From Jeotgalicoccus aerolatus (lineage in GTDB: Bacteria > Bacillota > Bacilli > Staphylococcales > Salinicoccaceae), in contig NZ_BMCN01000001.1 in assembly GCF_014635205.1 (NCBI RefSeq), positions 620,001 to 684,000 of the forward strand: a stretch of 64,000 bases of DNA, read 5' to 3'. Shown in pieces: positions 25,813 through 34,256 of this stretch; the stretch's first letter is position 1; every line of letters begins with the position of its first letter. The notes below the pieces were generated by a model, which was not told the origin of the DNA, ran no database searches, and was given only the letters and a program-made list of their open reading frames with translations. Position numbers and translations under genes: made by a program.

Positions 25813-26520
25813 TTATTGATTATGCAGTACATCAGCTGCCGTCTGTTTCATCTTTTCAACATAGGACTTACCGAGTTCGTTTTCAATAATTTCAAATGCC
25901 TCTTTGGACATAAACGGCCTGTATTCTGCATGGTGAGCATCGCTTGCCACAATTTGAATCAGGCCTTTTTGTATCAGCTCTAGTGAGTTCTCCTGCAGGT
26001 CGCTGCCGAATTCTCCGCATACGGAAGCCGCTGTCACCTGGGCCAGCGCTCCCTCTTTAATTAAGCGCGCTAAAATTTGCTCATTTTTAACAAGCGGACG
26101 GCAGCGTTCGGGGTGGGCAATAATCGGAGTAAGTCCGAGCTCCCGGAGGGCCGTAAAGACTTCATCCACATCTTCGCGCAGTTCCGTAAAAGAAAACTCG
26201 ATAAGAATATATTTGCTGCCGGCCAGTGTCAAAGCTTCTCCCGTTCGGAGCTCCTCAATCAAATCATCGTTGATTCGGATTTCCTGGCCCGGATGCACTT
26301 TGACAGGCAGCTGGTGTTTATCGATAATATTTTGTACTTCAGAAAGCTTTTCTTTTACAATATCAGCAGGTGTATTATACGTACCGCTGTGATGATGCGG
26401 CGTACAGATAATATCTGTAATGCCTTCGTCCGCTGCCTGATTGAGTAAATCCAGAGTTTCTTCTTCAGACTTCGGACCATCGTCTACGTTGATTAATAAG
26501 TGATTATGAATATCTATCAT
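25813..26520 (-). CDS. CpsB/CapC-type PHP-fold protein-tyrosine phosphatase
   Basis: A 235-residue PHP-domain metallophosphatase. Metal-binding motifs appear in order: MIDIHNHLL at the N-terminus with DDGPKS, CTPHHHSGTY near residue 45, IAHPERC near residue 135 and VASDAHH near residue 190. Such enzymes dephosphorylate BY-kinases (CpsD/CapB) and control capsule assembly. The start is the ATG at 26518-26520 with GGAGAG upstream. It stands alone here, about 11 kb from the Wzz and kinase-like genes at 37-38 kb. It converges on the PNPOx-like gene with only 3 bp between stops. Confidence 0.92.
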   Translation of the reverse strand: MIDIHNHLLINVDDGPKSEEETLDLLNQAADEGITDIICTPHHHSGTYNTPADIVKEKLSEVQNIIDKHQLPVKVHPGQEIRINDDLIEELRTGEALTLAGSKYILIEFSFTELREDVDEVFTALRELGLTPIIAHPERCRPLVKNEQILARLIKEGALAQVTAASVCGEFGSDLQENSLELIQKGLIQIVASDAHHAEYRPFMSKEAFEIIENELGKSYVEKMKQTAADVLHNQ

Positions 26521-26635
26521 TAAATCTCTCCATTCACTGTAGTCACCTATATTATACCGCGGATTAGTGCTTAGATAAAAATATCCGTTTTGATTTAACA
26601 AATCTCTTACAAATGTATATCATTTTTTAACAGGA

Positions 26636-27052
26636 TTTGATTTTCACTTAATTATTCAGCACATCTCTGCAGATCCTTCTTTAGGCGTTTTCCTGCCTGA
26701 ATCAGAAGGTGCTGATATTCATGAATCAGTACTACCAAAAGAAGTCAAAACAGTGATTGTTAAAAACTTCCCGAACAGCTTCCTTAAGACTGATCTTGAA
26801 AGTAAATTAAGAGACAATGGTGTCACAAAAGTAATTGTTATCGGCATGATGACGCATATGTGTATTGATGCGACAGCAAGAGCTGCGGTAGATTTAGGAT
26901 TTGAAATGACAGTGATTGAAGACGCATGTGCTACACTCGATCTGTCTTATAATGAACATGATGTGCCGGCAGAACAGGTTCACTACTCATTCATCGCAGC
27001 TTTAAACGGTATGTATGCAGAAATCACATCAACAGAAGATTTTCTAAAATAA
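26636..27052 (+). pseudogene. 5'-truncated isochorismatase-family hydrolase
   Basis: An open frame with the C-terminal two thirds of a cysteine hydrolase: IQHISADPSLGVFLPESEGA, then IVKNFPNSF with the catalytic Lys, GMMTHMCIDATARAA with the catalytic Cys, and VHYSFIAALNGMYAEI. The N-terminal beta-strand with the catalytic Asp (usually LxVIDxQ) is missing. The upstream sequence is promoter-like, belonging to the divergent CpsB-type gene, and has no SD or ATG at the right place. About 50-60 residues are lost. It is most likely a remnant cut when the neighbouring gene was inserted. A terminator follows. Confidence 0.85.
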
Positions 27053-27063
27053 GGTAATATATT

Positions 27064-27098
27064 AAAAGCCAGTCCGAAAATACTCGGGCTGCCTTTTT
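27064..27098 (+). terminator. Intrinsic terminator after the isochorismatase remnant
   Basis: An imperfect 12-14 bp stem around AGCC..GGCT is followed by TTTTTT. Confidence 0.75.
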
Positions 27099-27170
27099 TG
27101 TATGCGGAGAAGCTGGAAGTTGTTTCCTTCCAATTAACTTCTATTTACTGTTTAATAATTAAATAGATTA

Positions 27171-27197
27171 AAAAAGCCCCCCTTTACAGGGAGCCTT
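27171..27197 (-). terminator. Intrinsic terminator after the TcaA-like gene
   Basis: On the minus strand, AGGCTCCC and GGGGGGCTT form a stem with a TGTAAA loop and a T-run. Confidence 0.75.
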
Positions 27198-27213
27198 GTT
27201 TTAAAGATGTTAA

Positions 27214-28719
27214 TTATAAATCGCTGAAACTTGTAATTTTCAATTCAAGTGTTTCCGGGTCATACTCAATATTATAGCGCGTTAAATATGTCGCAGGGTC
27301 ATCGATATCATCATGCATTCTGCGTGTTTCTGCATCAATTACAATTGAGTTGCCGTCTTTGCTGTAGTTGCTGAACGATACCCGCTGAATATCCAAGTTT
27401 CCAAATGAATCACTGTCGAGATTGCTTTCCAGAATATCCAAAATATCAGAACCTTCGGCAATGTATGGTTCAACCTCACCGATATCATCAAACATGTACA
27501 TAAACTCCAGAGCATTTAAGTAATCTCTGACCAGATTTTCAACATTTGATTCCATATCTTCTTCAAACGATTCCCGGGTTTCTTCAATCTGTTCCTGTTC
27601 TGACACTTTCTCCTGCTGGTCATACATTGCTTCTTCGTCAAATTTCACTTCAAGAGTATAGTAAGGAATAGATTGGTCATAATCGGAAAACAGTTCTTCA
27701 CTATCTTCATTTATATTAAGCGTTACGCTGTCCATGTTAAAAGTTTCACCGCCGTATTCGACTGTGCCTTCTATTACGTATTCCTCATTATATTTAAATG
27801 GACCGATTTTCGGATATGAATCGAGTTCTTCATCCTCTGCGAACGGTTCGCCGTTCAATGTCAATGAAATATCTTCGCTGCTGATATCCAAACCGTAGAA
27901 AGAAAGTGCAGGTACAATCAGTTCTACGTTATAAAGATCTGCATTCAAAATACCTTCTACTCTATCATAGGACTCTGCAAAGTTAACTTGCACTGATGCG
28001 TTATATTCTTCTGATTCATTAATAATTCCGGTACCTTCAAAATTATATTTACCCGGAATCAGTTCGTTAAACTTACTGTCGCTAGTATCCCACGATACAG
28101 TTTCACCATTAAATTCGTAGTTAAAAGTATCCAGTCCGCCGCTTTCTTCAACATATACATTGGATTTCGGAATACTAAACTGATAATCATCGAAGAATAA
28201 ATATTTAGAACCGTTTTGTTCAATCGACAGCAGCGTATGCAGGCCGTCATGAATGTCATTGCCGGGCACACCGTCACTCAAATACGTCTTTTGTTCATTA
28301 ATCATGTCTTCATACTGAGACATGCCGATTTCACTGTCTACATAAGCAAAGTAAGCCAGTGCTTCTTCTTCTGATATATCAGTGCTGACTGCTTTTTGAA
28401 ATGACTCTGTGTCTTCACTCGTTACAGCTTCACTGATCTCGTCGTATGCAGCGTCCGGAGACGCCATATTTTCAAGTATTTTATAAATTATAAACAGGGC
28501 AATAATCACTGCTGCTGCAATGCTGATAATCATAATTAACTTTTTCTTTTTCTTCGGATCCATAGGTTCGCGCGCGACATCATCTGAAGCTGTCTGTGAC
28601 GTCACATAAGCCGGCTGCTCTTTCTTTTCCTCGTCTTGTGCGGCTACAGTCGTACCGCAGTGAGTGCACACTTTAGCGTTATCGCGAAGTTCATGTCCGC
28701 AATTCTTACAAAATTTCAT
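27214..28719 (-). CDS. TcaA-like zinc-ribbon membrane protein
   Basis: A 501-residue protein. An N-terminal zinc ribbon (CKNCG at 4-8, CTHCG at 18-22) is followed by a charged linker, one membrane segment at about residues 62-84 and a large extracytoplasmic part of ~415 residues. The stretch EQNGSKYLFFDDYQFSIP aligns with the recalled SKNGTRYIFFDNMSF part of S. aureus TcaA, and overall order and length fit. TcaA influences glycopeptide sensitivity and wall-teichoic-acid or stress responses. It probably forms an operon with the next zinc-ribbon gene (14-bp gap). SD AGGAGGAG. Confidence 0.85.
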   Translation of the reverse strand: MKFCKNCGHELRDNAKVCTHCGTTVAAQDEEKKEQPAYVTSQTASDDVAREPMDPKKKKKLIMIISIAAAVIIALFIIYKILENMASPDAAYDEISEAVTSEDTESFQKAVSTDISEEEALAYFAYVDSEIGMSQYEDMINEQKTYLSDGVPGNDIHDGLHTLLSIEQNGSKYLFFDDYQFSIPKSNVYVEESGGLDTFNYEFNGETVSWDTSDSKFNELIPGKYNFEGTGIINESEEYNASVQVNFAESYDRVEGILNADLYNVELIVPALSFYGLDISSEDISLTLNGEPFAEDEELDSYPKIGPFKYNEEYVIEGTVEYGGETFNMDSVTLNINEDSEELFSDYDQSIPYYTLEVKFDEEAMYDQQEKVSEQEQIEETRESFEEDMESNVENLVRDYLNALEFMYMFDDIGEVEPYIAEGSDILDILESNLDSDSFGNLDIQRVSFSNYSKDGNSIVIDAETRRMHDDIDDPATYLTRYNIEYDPETLELKITSFSDL

Positions 28720-28733
28720 TGGCTCCTCCTAAT

Positions 28734-29504
28734 TTAAAACATAAATAAGTCTTCCATATAATACAGGGATTGTGCAATTGCGATACGGACTAAAATATAA
28801 TAAATAATTGCATTAATAATGAAGTAAATAATTAATGAGTAATAGCTGTCAAACTTCACATTGTGATTCTGTGCGTACCTCAGGAAAATATAAATTGGTG
28901 CTGTAATAAATAACAGTGATCCAACTACCCAGAAAAGCATACCGATTTCCACCAGTGTAATTGCTGAAAAGCCAATTGCCACTACAAACAAGCCGAGTAC
29001 AATCGTTGTTGAAACAGAAAAGTCATGCAGAATCTGCTGCCAGCTCCTCGCATTTTTTAACAATAAAACATTCATGAGCATGGTGACCCCGTAATAAATT
29101 GCAATCAATACTGCCAGCACGAAGAAAATTCTAAACAGTACAGAGAATGGAACTGACGTGTAAGGTCCTGCCAGCGACCGCCCCATAATAAAGAAGAGCA
29201 GACTGACAATTACTGCTGCCATACCAACCGTCCCAGATGTAACAGATGGAGCGTAAATTTTGTCAGCTCCTATCATTCTTCCCGGTCTTAAAAAAGAATT
29301 TTTAATAAAAGATAAAACCGTTTTAAAATATGTATTTCTGTTAGGCGCTGAAGTGCCTGCTTTTCCTTGCTGATTTGTATCAGACACCATCTTAATATGA
29401 CCGTTGTCAGGCTCGTTTCCTGTGATTTTTGAAACATCTGTTCCGCACTCTCCGCAGAAACGGTCACCTTCAAAAATCTGCGCTTTACAATTTGGACATT
29501 GCAT
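28734..29504 (-). CDS. Zinc-ribbon multi-pass membrane protein
   Basis: A 256-residue protein with an N-terminal zinc ribbon (CPNCK and CGECG) and a polar linker to about residue 60. About five or six membrane helices follow (residues 80-250), giving a YIP1-like or DUF-type layout. No enzymatic motif is visible. The gene precedes the TcaA-like gene by 14 bp, so they are cotranscribed and possibly partner proteins. SD AAAGGAGGA. Zinc-ribbon membrane proteins of this kind in Firmicutes are mostly uncharacterised; envelope stress is a guess. Confidence 0.8.
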   Translation of the reverse strand: MQCPNCKAQIFEGDRFCGECGTDVSKITGNEPDNGHIKMVSDTNQQGKAGTSAPNRNTYFKTVLSFIKNSFLRPGRMIGADKIYAPSVTSGTVGMAAVIVSLLFFIMGRSLAGPYTSVPFSVLFRIFFVLAVLIAIYYGVTMLMNVLLLKNARSWQQILHDFSVSTTIVLGLFVVAIGFSAITLVEIGMLFWVVGSLLFITAPIYIFLRYAQNHNVKFDSYYSLIIYFIINAIIYYILVRIAIAQSLYYMEDLFMF

Positions 29505-29854
29505 AAATTTTCCTCCTTTTCCTTATTTACTTTAATTATAACAATCATTGCTTTTTTAACAATAACTTATCTGAAAATTTATTCTTATAAACCAGATAAA
29601 AAGAACATACATTTAACTATTTTCGCCAATATTTTACAGGTAGTTCTTTAAAGAATATATAAAGTTCATATATTGAGATTAATTTATATACATGAGATGG
29701 TATTATGTTTAGAAGTATTATAGCTTCAAATCACAAGAAATTTCATCTTGCCCCTGTCAGACAACAGAGTGAGTGCGGTAAATGATATTCCAACAAACAA
29801 AGATATTAATTTGATTAATCATCAAAATAAAAGAAATAAGATTGAGCGATAATT
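29505..29854. other. Intergenic stretch with possible small-peptide reading frames
   Basis: An AT-rich 350-bp gap. A 26-codon frame at 29704-29784 starts ATG after GAGATGG and ends ECGK-TGA. An overlapping start-less frame of about 28 codons ends at about 29853 (ER-TAA) just before a strong terminator. These look like the remains of a small gene with a frameshift; alternatively it is only the promoter region of the zinc-ribbon operon. No identity could be given. Confidence 0.35.
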
Positions 29855-29900
29855 AAAAAGCAGAGGTGTAAACGTTAATGAGTTTACACCTCTGCTTTTA
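29855..29900. terminator. Strong bidirectional terminator
   Basis: An 18-bp stem, AAAAGCAGAGGTGTAAAC with GTTTACACCTCTGCTTTT, lies downstream of the 88-residue zinc-ribbon gene (minus) and of the small frames (plus). Confidence 0.92.
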
Positions 29901-29926
29901 TTAATTTAGGATTATCCTGAGATTTT

Positions 29927-30193
29927 CTATTCAGTCGACTTGCCGAACTTTCTGCGTTCCGCTTCAAGTTCCAGGTCGTCCACTTCGTCATCTAGATATG
30001 TTTCATCAGGAAGATTTTCTATCGGTTCATTGTAAGACACAGGACCGTCGAGAATCTCTTCTTCTACTGCTACGTTCTCTATTCTGTCTTCGACATCTTC
30101 GGCTTGTTCTCCGCCGTAAGTATACGCTCCGCAATTCGAACAAATAGCAGTTTCATCGGTGAGTTTCGCACCGCAATTTTGACATGCATCCAT
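29927..30193 (-). CDS. Small acidic zinc-ribbon protein 1
   Basis: An 88-residue soluble protein. The N-terminal zinc ribbon (CQNCG and CSNCG) is followed by a very acidic tail with ILDGPVSYNEPIENLPDE. It is clearly paralogous to the next gene upstream, which has the equivalent FLNGPGKDNKMEDMPEE segment. There is no membrane helix. The SD is weak (AGAAG). Possibly an adaptor or metal-dependent interaction protein; function unknown. Ended by the terminator at 29855-29900. Confidence 0.75.
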   Translation of the reverse strand: MDACQNCGAKLTDETAICSNCGAYTYGGEQAEDVEDRIENVAVEEEILDGPVSYNEPIENLPDETYLDDEVDDLELEAERRKFGKSTE

Positions 30194-30265
30194 AATGTAA
30201 ACTTCTTTTCAGTTTATGTTCTTAGACAAATACCCTTATCAAAGATATCTAGTCATTTCAGCATC

Positions 30266-30293
30266 AAAAAAACTTCCCGGCAACACCGGGAAG
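30266..30293 (-). terminator. Intrinsic terminator after zinc-ribbon protein 2
   Basis: On the minus strand, CTTCCCGG and CCGGGAAG form an 8-bp stem with a GTGTTG-type loop and seven T. Confidence 0.88.
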
Positions 30294-30299
30294 CAAGCT

Positions 30300-30563
30300 T
30301 TAGTCTTCATCCGCACGGCCAAAATCACTGCGTTCTTTTTTCTGCTGTTTATTTAACTCGTCTTCAGGATAATTCTCTTCCGGCATATCTTCCATTTTGT
30401 TATCTTTACCGGGACCATTTAAGAACTCCTCTTCAGGTGCTCTTTCCTGAATCAGACCATTAGCATCTGTGAAATTCTCATCATCGCGGATAAACTCTCC
30501 GCAATTTGGACAAACTCTTGTCCCTTCCAGTACTTCTTCACCGCAATTTTGACATGTCACCAT
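30300..30563 (-). CDS. Small acidic zinc-ribbon protein 2
   Basis: An 87-residue protein beginning MVTCQNCGEEV, with a CPNCG second knuckle about 15 residues later and an acidic, Pro/Asn-rich tail ending FGRADED. The tail end FGR(A/K) resembles FGKSTE of zinc-ribbon protein 1, confirming that the two are paralogues. The ATG at 30561-30563 is chosen over a GTG three codons upstream because GTGAG lies 8 nt before it. Own terminator, so independently expressed. Function unknown. Confidence 0.75.
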   Translation of the reverse strand: MVTCQNCGEEVLEGTRVCPNCGEFIRDDENFTDANGLIQERAPEEEFLNGPGKDNKMEDMPEENYPEDELNKQQKKERSDFGRADED

Positions 30564-30649
30564 AGGAATCACTCACTTTCAGTAAAGTATTTTCTAATAG
30601 ATAAATACCCGATTAGATATATATTAGTCATTTATTAATCAATCAAAAT

Positions 30650-30683
30650 AAAAAAACCGTCCTTAATACAAATTAAGAACGGT
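30650..30683 (-). terminator. Intrinsic terminator after the 222-residue hypothetical gene
   Basis: On the minus strand, ACCGTTCTTAAT and ATTAAGGACGGT form a stem followed by TTTTTT. Confidence 0.9.
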
Positions 30684-30695
30684 GCAAATTTAAAA

Positions 30696-31364
30696 TTATA
30701 CCAGCTGATCTTTAAACATATCATCGTAAAATGACAATGTGAATACCGAGTAGAATGATACCAGCGGTGACTGGATTAAATTGTTTTTCCATGCTGTTTC
30801 AAAGGCATTATCGATGTTGTAGTCCAGCACTGTTGTATAGAATACATCATCGTAAATCTTGCTGAGAACATGGTTATTGCTTGCCTGCAGCTGAGTGATA
30901 ACAATCTTCAGTGTTTCGTTCATGTCACCCGTGTTCTGCTCTACGAGACGCAGCAGCGGTTCTAATTCTTTAGTCAGCTGAATCAGCTGTTTACGGATTT
31001 CCTGGTTTTTATCTTCAAGTTCTTTAGGAAAATCTAGAGGATAAAAATCCTGATCCGTTTTTTCAAGCGTGAATCGTTCTAATACTTCAAACTCCGAAGG
31101 ATACTGAACTTTATCCTCTTCACTTAAAACACCATGAGTACTTTGCATCAGAGACAATCTGATTAAATCGATTCTAACGAAAGCACGGCAAAGTTCGACG
31201 ACTGATAAATGGTTGAACCCTTCTTCCTTAAACTGAGCTAAAATGTCATCCAGTTTTTTGGACTGTGCTTCAATCATTTCCGGCAAACGTGTCATCCGAT
31301 ATGTGAAGTTTCTATAGTCTGTCTGATTCAATAATTCTTCTTTAGTTTCTTTATAACTCTTCAT
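30696..31364 (-). CDS. Hypothetical helical protein
   Basis: A 222-residue, soluble, strongly helical and charged protein beginning MKSYKETKEELLNQ and ending YDDMFKDQLV. No signal peptide, membrane helix or catalytic motif was recognised. The central part (LTKELEPLLRLVEQ) could form a coiled coil. It has an SD (AGGGG) and its own terminator, so it is an expressed gene. It is not assigned to a family. Confidence 0.7.
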   Translation of the reverse strand: MKSYKETKEELLNQTDYRNFTYRMTRLPEMIEAQSKKLDDILAQFKEEGFNHLSVVELCRAFVRIDLIRLSLMQSTHGVLSEEDKVQYPSEFEVLERFTLEKTDQDFYPLDFPKELEDKNQEIRKQLIQLTKELEPLLRLVEQNTGDMNETLKIVITQLQASNNHVLSKIYDDVFYTTVLDYNIDNAFETAWKNNLIQSPLVSFYSVFTLSFYDDMFKDQLV

Positions 31365-31441
31365 GTAATCCCCTATTCTTTATGTCATTATTAACAGTTT
31401 AACATACAGTGGATTAAAATTTGATGCTCCTGCTGATTTTA

Positions 31442-31963
31442 TTACTGATATCTTAACCGGGATACTCTTCTGTATCTGCTCTTATTATAAAGCAGTTTGT
31501 CTTTAGTAAAGAATTTATAATTCCGCAAGAGATATAATACTATCTTCACAGCTTCAGATGAATATTCGAGCAGTGTCGTTTGATGATTAACGCCTATAAA
31601 TTTTAAGTTTCTGCTCCCGTTAAACACCTTATTAAAAACCATTCTGGTGCGGAAAATGTGGTATTGGCTCGTAACGATGATGACATGACTGTAATGTAAC
31701 CTGGATAGTATCTGCTGAATTTCTACTGCGTTGTTGTAAGTGGTCGTTGAGAAGTATTCTGTGAGGATATGACGTTCGTCTATATAATCGTAGCTGGAGT
31801 TTAAAAGATCTTTCGTACCGCGGAGTTCGTTATCATCATTAAAAGATGTAATGAGTATATGTGCCTGATCATAATCAAATTTTTGATATATATCCGCAAC
31901 TGCTTTAAAGCGACGGTAATCACCGTCAAGGTAAACAATTAGTGTTTTACTATCATAAGACAT
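31442..31963 (-). CDS. YdcF/SanA-like DUF218 protein
   Basis: A 173-residue protein with the DUF218 pattern: IVYLDGDYRRFKAVADIY near the start, then TTTYNNAVEIQQIL, then HVIIVTSQYHIFRTRMVF. Family members (YdcF, ElyC, SanA) are tied to envelope or peptidoglycan-precursor functions. It lacks the usual N-terminal membrane helices, so it is a soluble short form. The ATG at 31961-31963 is chosen because GAGGTGAG lies 7 nt upstream. It marks the border of the polysaccharide region. Confidence 0.8.
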   Translation of the reverse strand: MSYDSKTLIVYLDGDYRRFKAVADIYQKFDYDQAHILITSFNDDNELRGTKDLLNSSYDYIDERHILTEYFSTTTYNNAVEIQQILSRLHYSHVIIVTSQYHIFRTRMVFNKVFNGSRNLKFIGVNHQTTLLEYSSEAVKIVLYLLRNYKFFTKDKLLYNKSRYRRVSRLRYQ

Positions 31964-32065
31964 AACAGTACTCACCTCATCTGTATTGTTACCTGCAGTG
32001 TAATAATACAGTATTTAGATACAGTTTTAGATGCGTAAAATTAGTGTAAATAAAAACCGTGAGAC

Positions 32066-32130
32066 TAATAAATGATATGCCCCTGTAGTAGACACTTAAA
32101 AAATAAACTATTTTACGGGGAGTATGTCAT
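32066..32130. mobile_element. Possible IS3-type insertion sequence end remnant
   Basis: The run CCCCTGTAGTAGACACTTAA followed by ACGGGGAGTATG resembles the terminal segment and first SD/ATG of IS3-family elements (consensus-like ..CCCC..GTAGACACTT). Only about 60 bp remain and no transposase is present. The resemblance is from memory. Confidence 0.3.
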
Positions 32131-32171
32131 TGTCGTGTGGGCACAAAACACTATATCGTTTTTTTACCTGA

Positions 32172-33151
32172 CTACTTGACGGGCAGCAGTTTAAACATCT
32201 CACGGCTTTTTTTAATTTTATAGTCATCCCTTAACACTTTTTCCGCATAAATAGGGAAGAATTCCCCAACTAAACTATGATTGGAGTAATTCCCCAAATC
32301 CAGTTCATATGTTGCTTTTCTTGTCAGTGTGAGATAATCTAAAAAATGAATCGCATGCTTAGAATATCTCGGTTCTCCTTTCCCAACATGATAAAAAATA
32401 TGTGGTCTACTCTTACATTTATCAATTGCGTTAAAAATTAAAGAATCAATTAATAGAAGACTACTATTATCATATTCACCCGCTAAATGTTTAATCAACT
32501 TTTTTCCTTTTGCTGTATGTCTATGAATCCTACCTAGATATATTGTAGGTGATCCAACTAATGCACTCCCAAAATTATATTTAAAAGTAAAATATAGCGC
32601 AGCAAAGCCACCTTTACTAGAACCAAATAAAATTGTATCTTCTTTTTCTATGTTCAATTTTTCCATGACGCTTCTAATCAAATTAATGATTTTAACCTCG
32701 TAATTATTATTCCCATTATAATATGAGCATGTCGTTGGCCCAGTCAAAATATTTTCATCCGATAAATAAAGGATATTTGCTTTGTATTCCTGGAATACTT
32801 TAAAATAATTAAATCTATTGTTTTCAATAGAACTTGAAAATACTATAATAAGCTTCTTTGAGTCTGTCTGTTCAAACAAAGAATAACTGAGTTCATTTTC
32901 TATATCATAAGTTATTGGAAATATATTTTTCTTAGATATAATTTCCCACTTATTCTGTTCCTTTTCATAGAATGCATAGGAATAATTATAATGAGTTTCT
33001 AAGTGATAAGAATCAAGGTTAATTTCTTCCAAGTTATTATAATTACTTTAGATACAATAGTTTTATTAGTATCATTATTTATCAATTGGAACTTTAATTG
33101 AGATTCACTAATTGGAACTTTAACATTTATTTTAGTAAGTTTCGTATCCAT
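32172..33151 (-). pseudogene. Frameshifted alpha/beta hydrolase of the Asp2/CpsF polysaccharide type
   Basis: The main frame (32172-33032) encodes 286 residues with the nucleophile elbow LFGSSKGGFAAL near residue 140 and a C-terminal His in SNHSLVGEFF. This resembles accessory-Sec Asp2/XcbB-CpsF-type hydrolases found in capsule loci. It has no good start: its first codon would be a TTG without an SD. A proper start (ATG 33149-33151, SD GGAGAAATC) opens a second frame of about 40 codons (MDTKLTKINVKVPISE...) that runs into it. One missing base near 33040-33050 would join them. AT-rich, unlike the housekeeping genes. Confidence 0.7.
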
Positions 33152-33303
33152 TATTTGATTTCTCCATTTATCTCTCTTCTAGTTTTTCACAATCATTTCT
33201 ATGACAAAAAAATTCACTTTTAAAATACCTCTTTTAGACTGTACTCATCTAGACGAAATTGATTTAGTCAGCAAGAAAATATTTAGATTCGGAAATTCCG
33301 TAT

Positions 33304-33558
33304 TTATTCTGTTTTTATAAAATAGAATAGATTACCGTACTCGACTATCCTGCTATTTTCCACTAACTTTTTGTAGCTAATTTTCCATGTTTGATAGTTT
33401 TCATCCTTCCGCACTACACGATATTCAAATGGAGTTGTTTGAAAAATGGATTTATTCCGATCTTTCATTCTTTTCAAAATTTTTGTGCCCTCAGGCTTAT
33501 CGAGAAATAGAATAGAAATTTCCTCAAAAATATTTATGTATCCGAATAGAGTTACCCA
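33304..33558 (-). pseudogene. Orphan C-terminal gene fragment A
   Basis: An 85-codon open frame without a start codon near its beginning. It ends YGNLFYFIKTE-TAA and contains FLDKPEGTKILKRMKDRNKS. The composition is clearly protein-like, so it is the tail of a lost gene. Family not recognised. Confidence 0.55.
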
Positions 33559-33606
33559 TTAGTATATGTGAATACTTGAGGGTATTATTTCTCACACGTT
33601 TAATTA

Positions 33607-33849
33607 TTAAAAATGTGCTCCTTTAACTACTACATGAGCATCACTATACATTAAAATGTAATAACTACCTTCCAAATAATTAGAACTATAAATATTATCA
33701 TCAATTTTAGTAATATAAAAATATCTAGTAGAAGCCACCCCTAAATTCAAATATTCACCTAGTTTCATTTGGTTCGCACAATATCTAAATTTCACTTCTA
33801 AACTTGGGTATCTTAATTGTAAAATTTTAATTTCATTTTCGCTTAATTA
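33607..33849 (-). pseudogene. Orphan gene fragment B
   Basis: An open frame of about 80 codons with no ATG at its head (LSENEIKILQLRYPS...). It ends YSDAHVVVKGAHF before TAA. Tyr-rich central part GEYLNLGVASTRYFYITKID. It looks like the end of a larger surface-polysaccharide gene but cannot be assigned. Confidence 0.5.
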
Positions 33850-33962
33850 AAATCATGTGTCATTATTATTGCTTCTATCTCTACAAACTCTTGATCCATC
33901 AATACCTTCAAAATACTATTAATATTCTGTTGACGTATAATCGATATAATGCAACTAATATT

Positions 33963-34254
33963 TTATTGATAATGAAAGTTTGCTTGGAATAAATCAAAAA
34001 AATAACCTTCTAAATTAATATATTTAGGAAATACAATGATACATATAGAATTTTTACGATAACTCTTTCTTTGCTCTTTAATAACTAAACGATTTAAATA
34101 TTTTTCATTGATTATAAAAGTACCTAAAAAAGAAGCTATAAAAAGAGTTTGTTGGCATATAATGCTATCATGTTGTCTTAGTTCTAAAGAATATATCTTT
34201 GATTTCTCTATAACATGGATATGCGTTACTTACTACTAAAAATTTATCCCTCAT
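33963..34254 (-). pseudogene. Glycosyltransferase-like 5' stub overlapping an orphan frame
   Basis: ATG 34252-34254, with the excellent SD GAGGAG, begins MRDKFLVVSNAYP, the typical first strand of GT-B glycosyltransferases. It stops after 28 codons (34168). A second, start-less frame of about 80 codons overlaps it and ends at 33963 (LFQANFHYQ-TAA). Together they suggest a gene broken by small indels. The start abuts the heparinase-like stop, so it was once in that operon. Confidence 0.5.
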
Positions 34255-34256
34255 TG

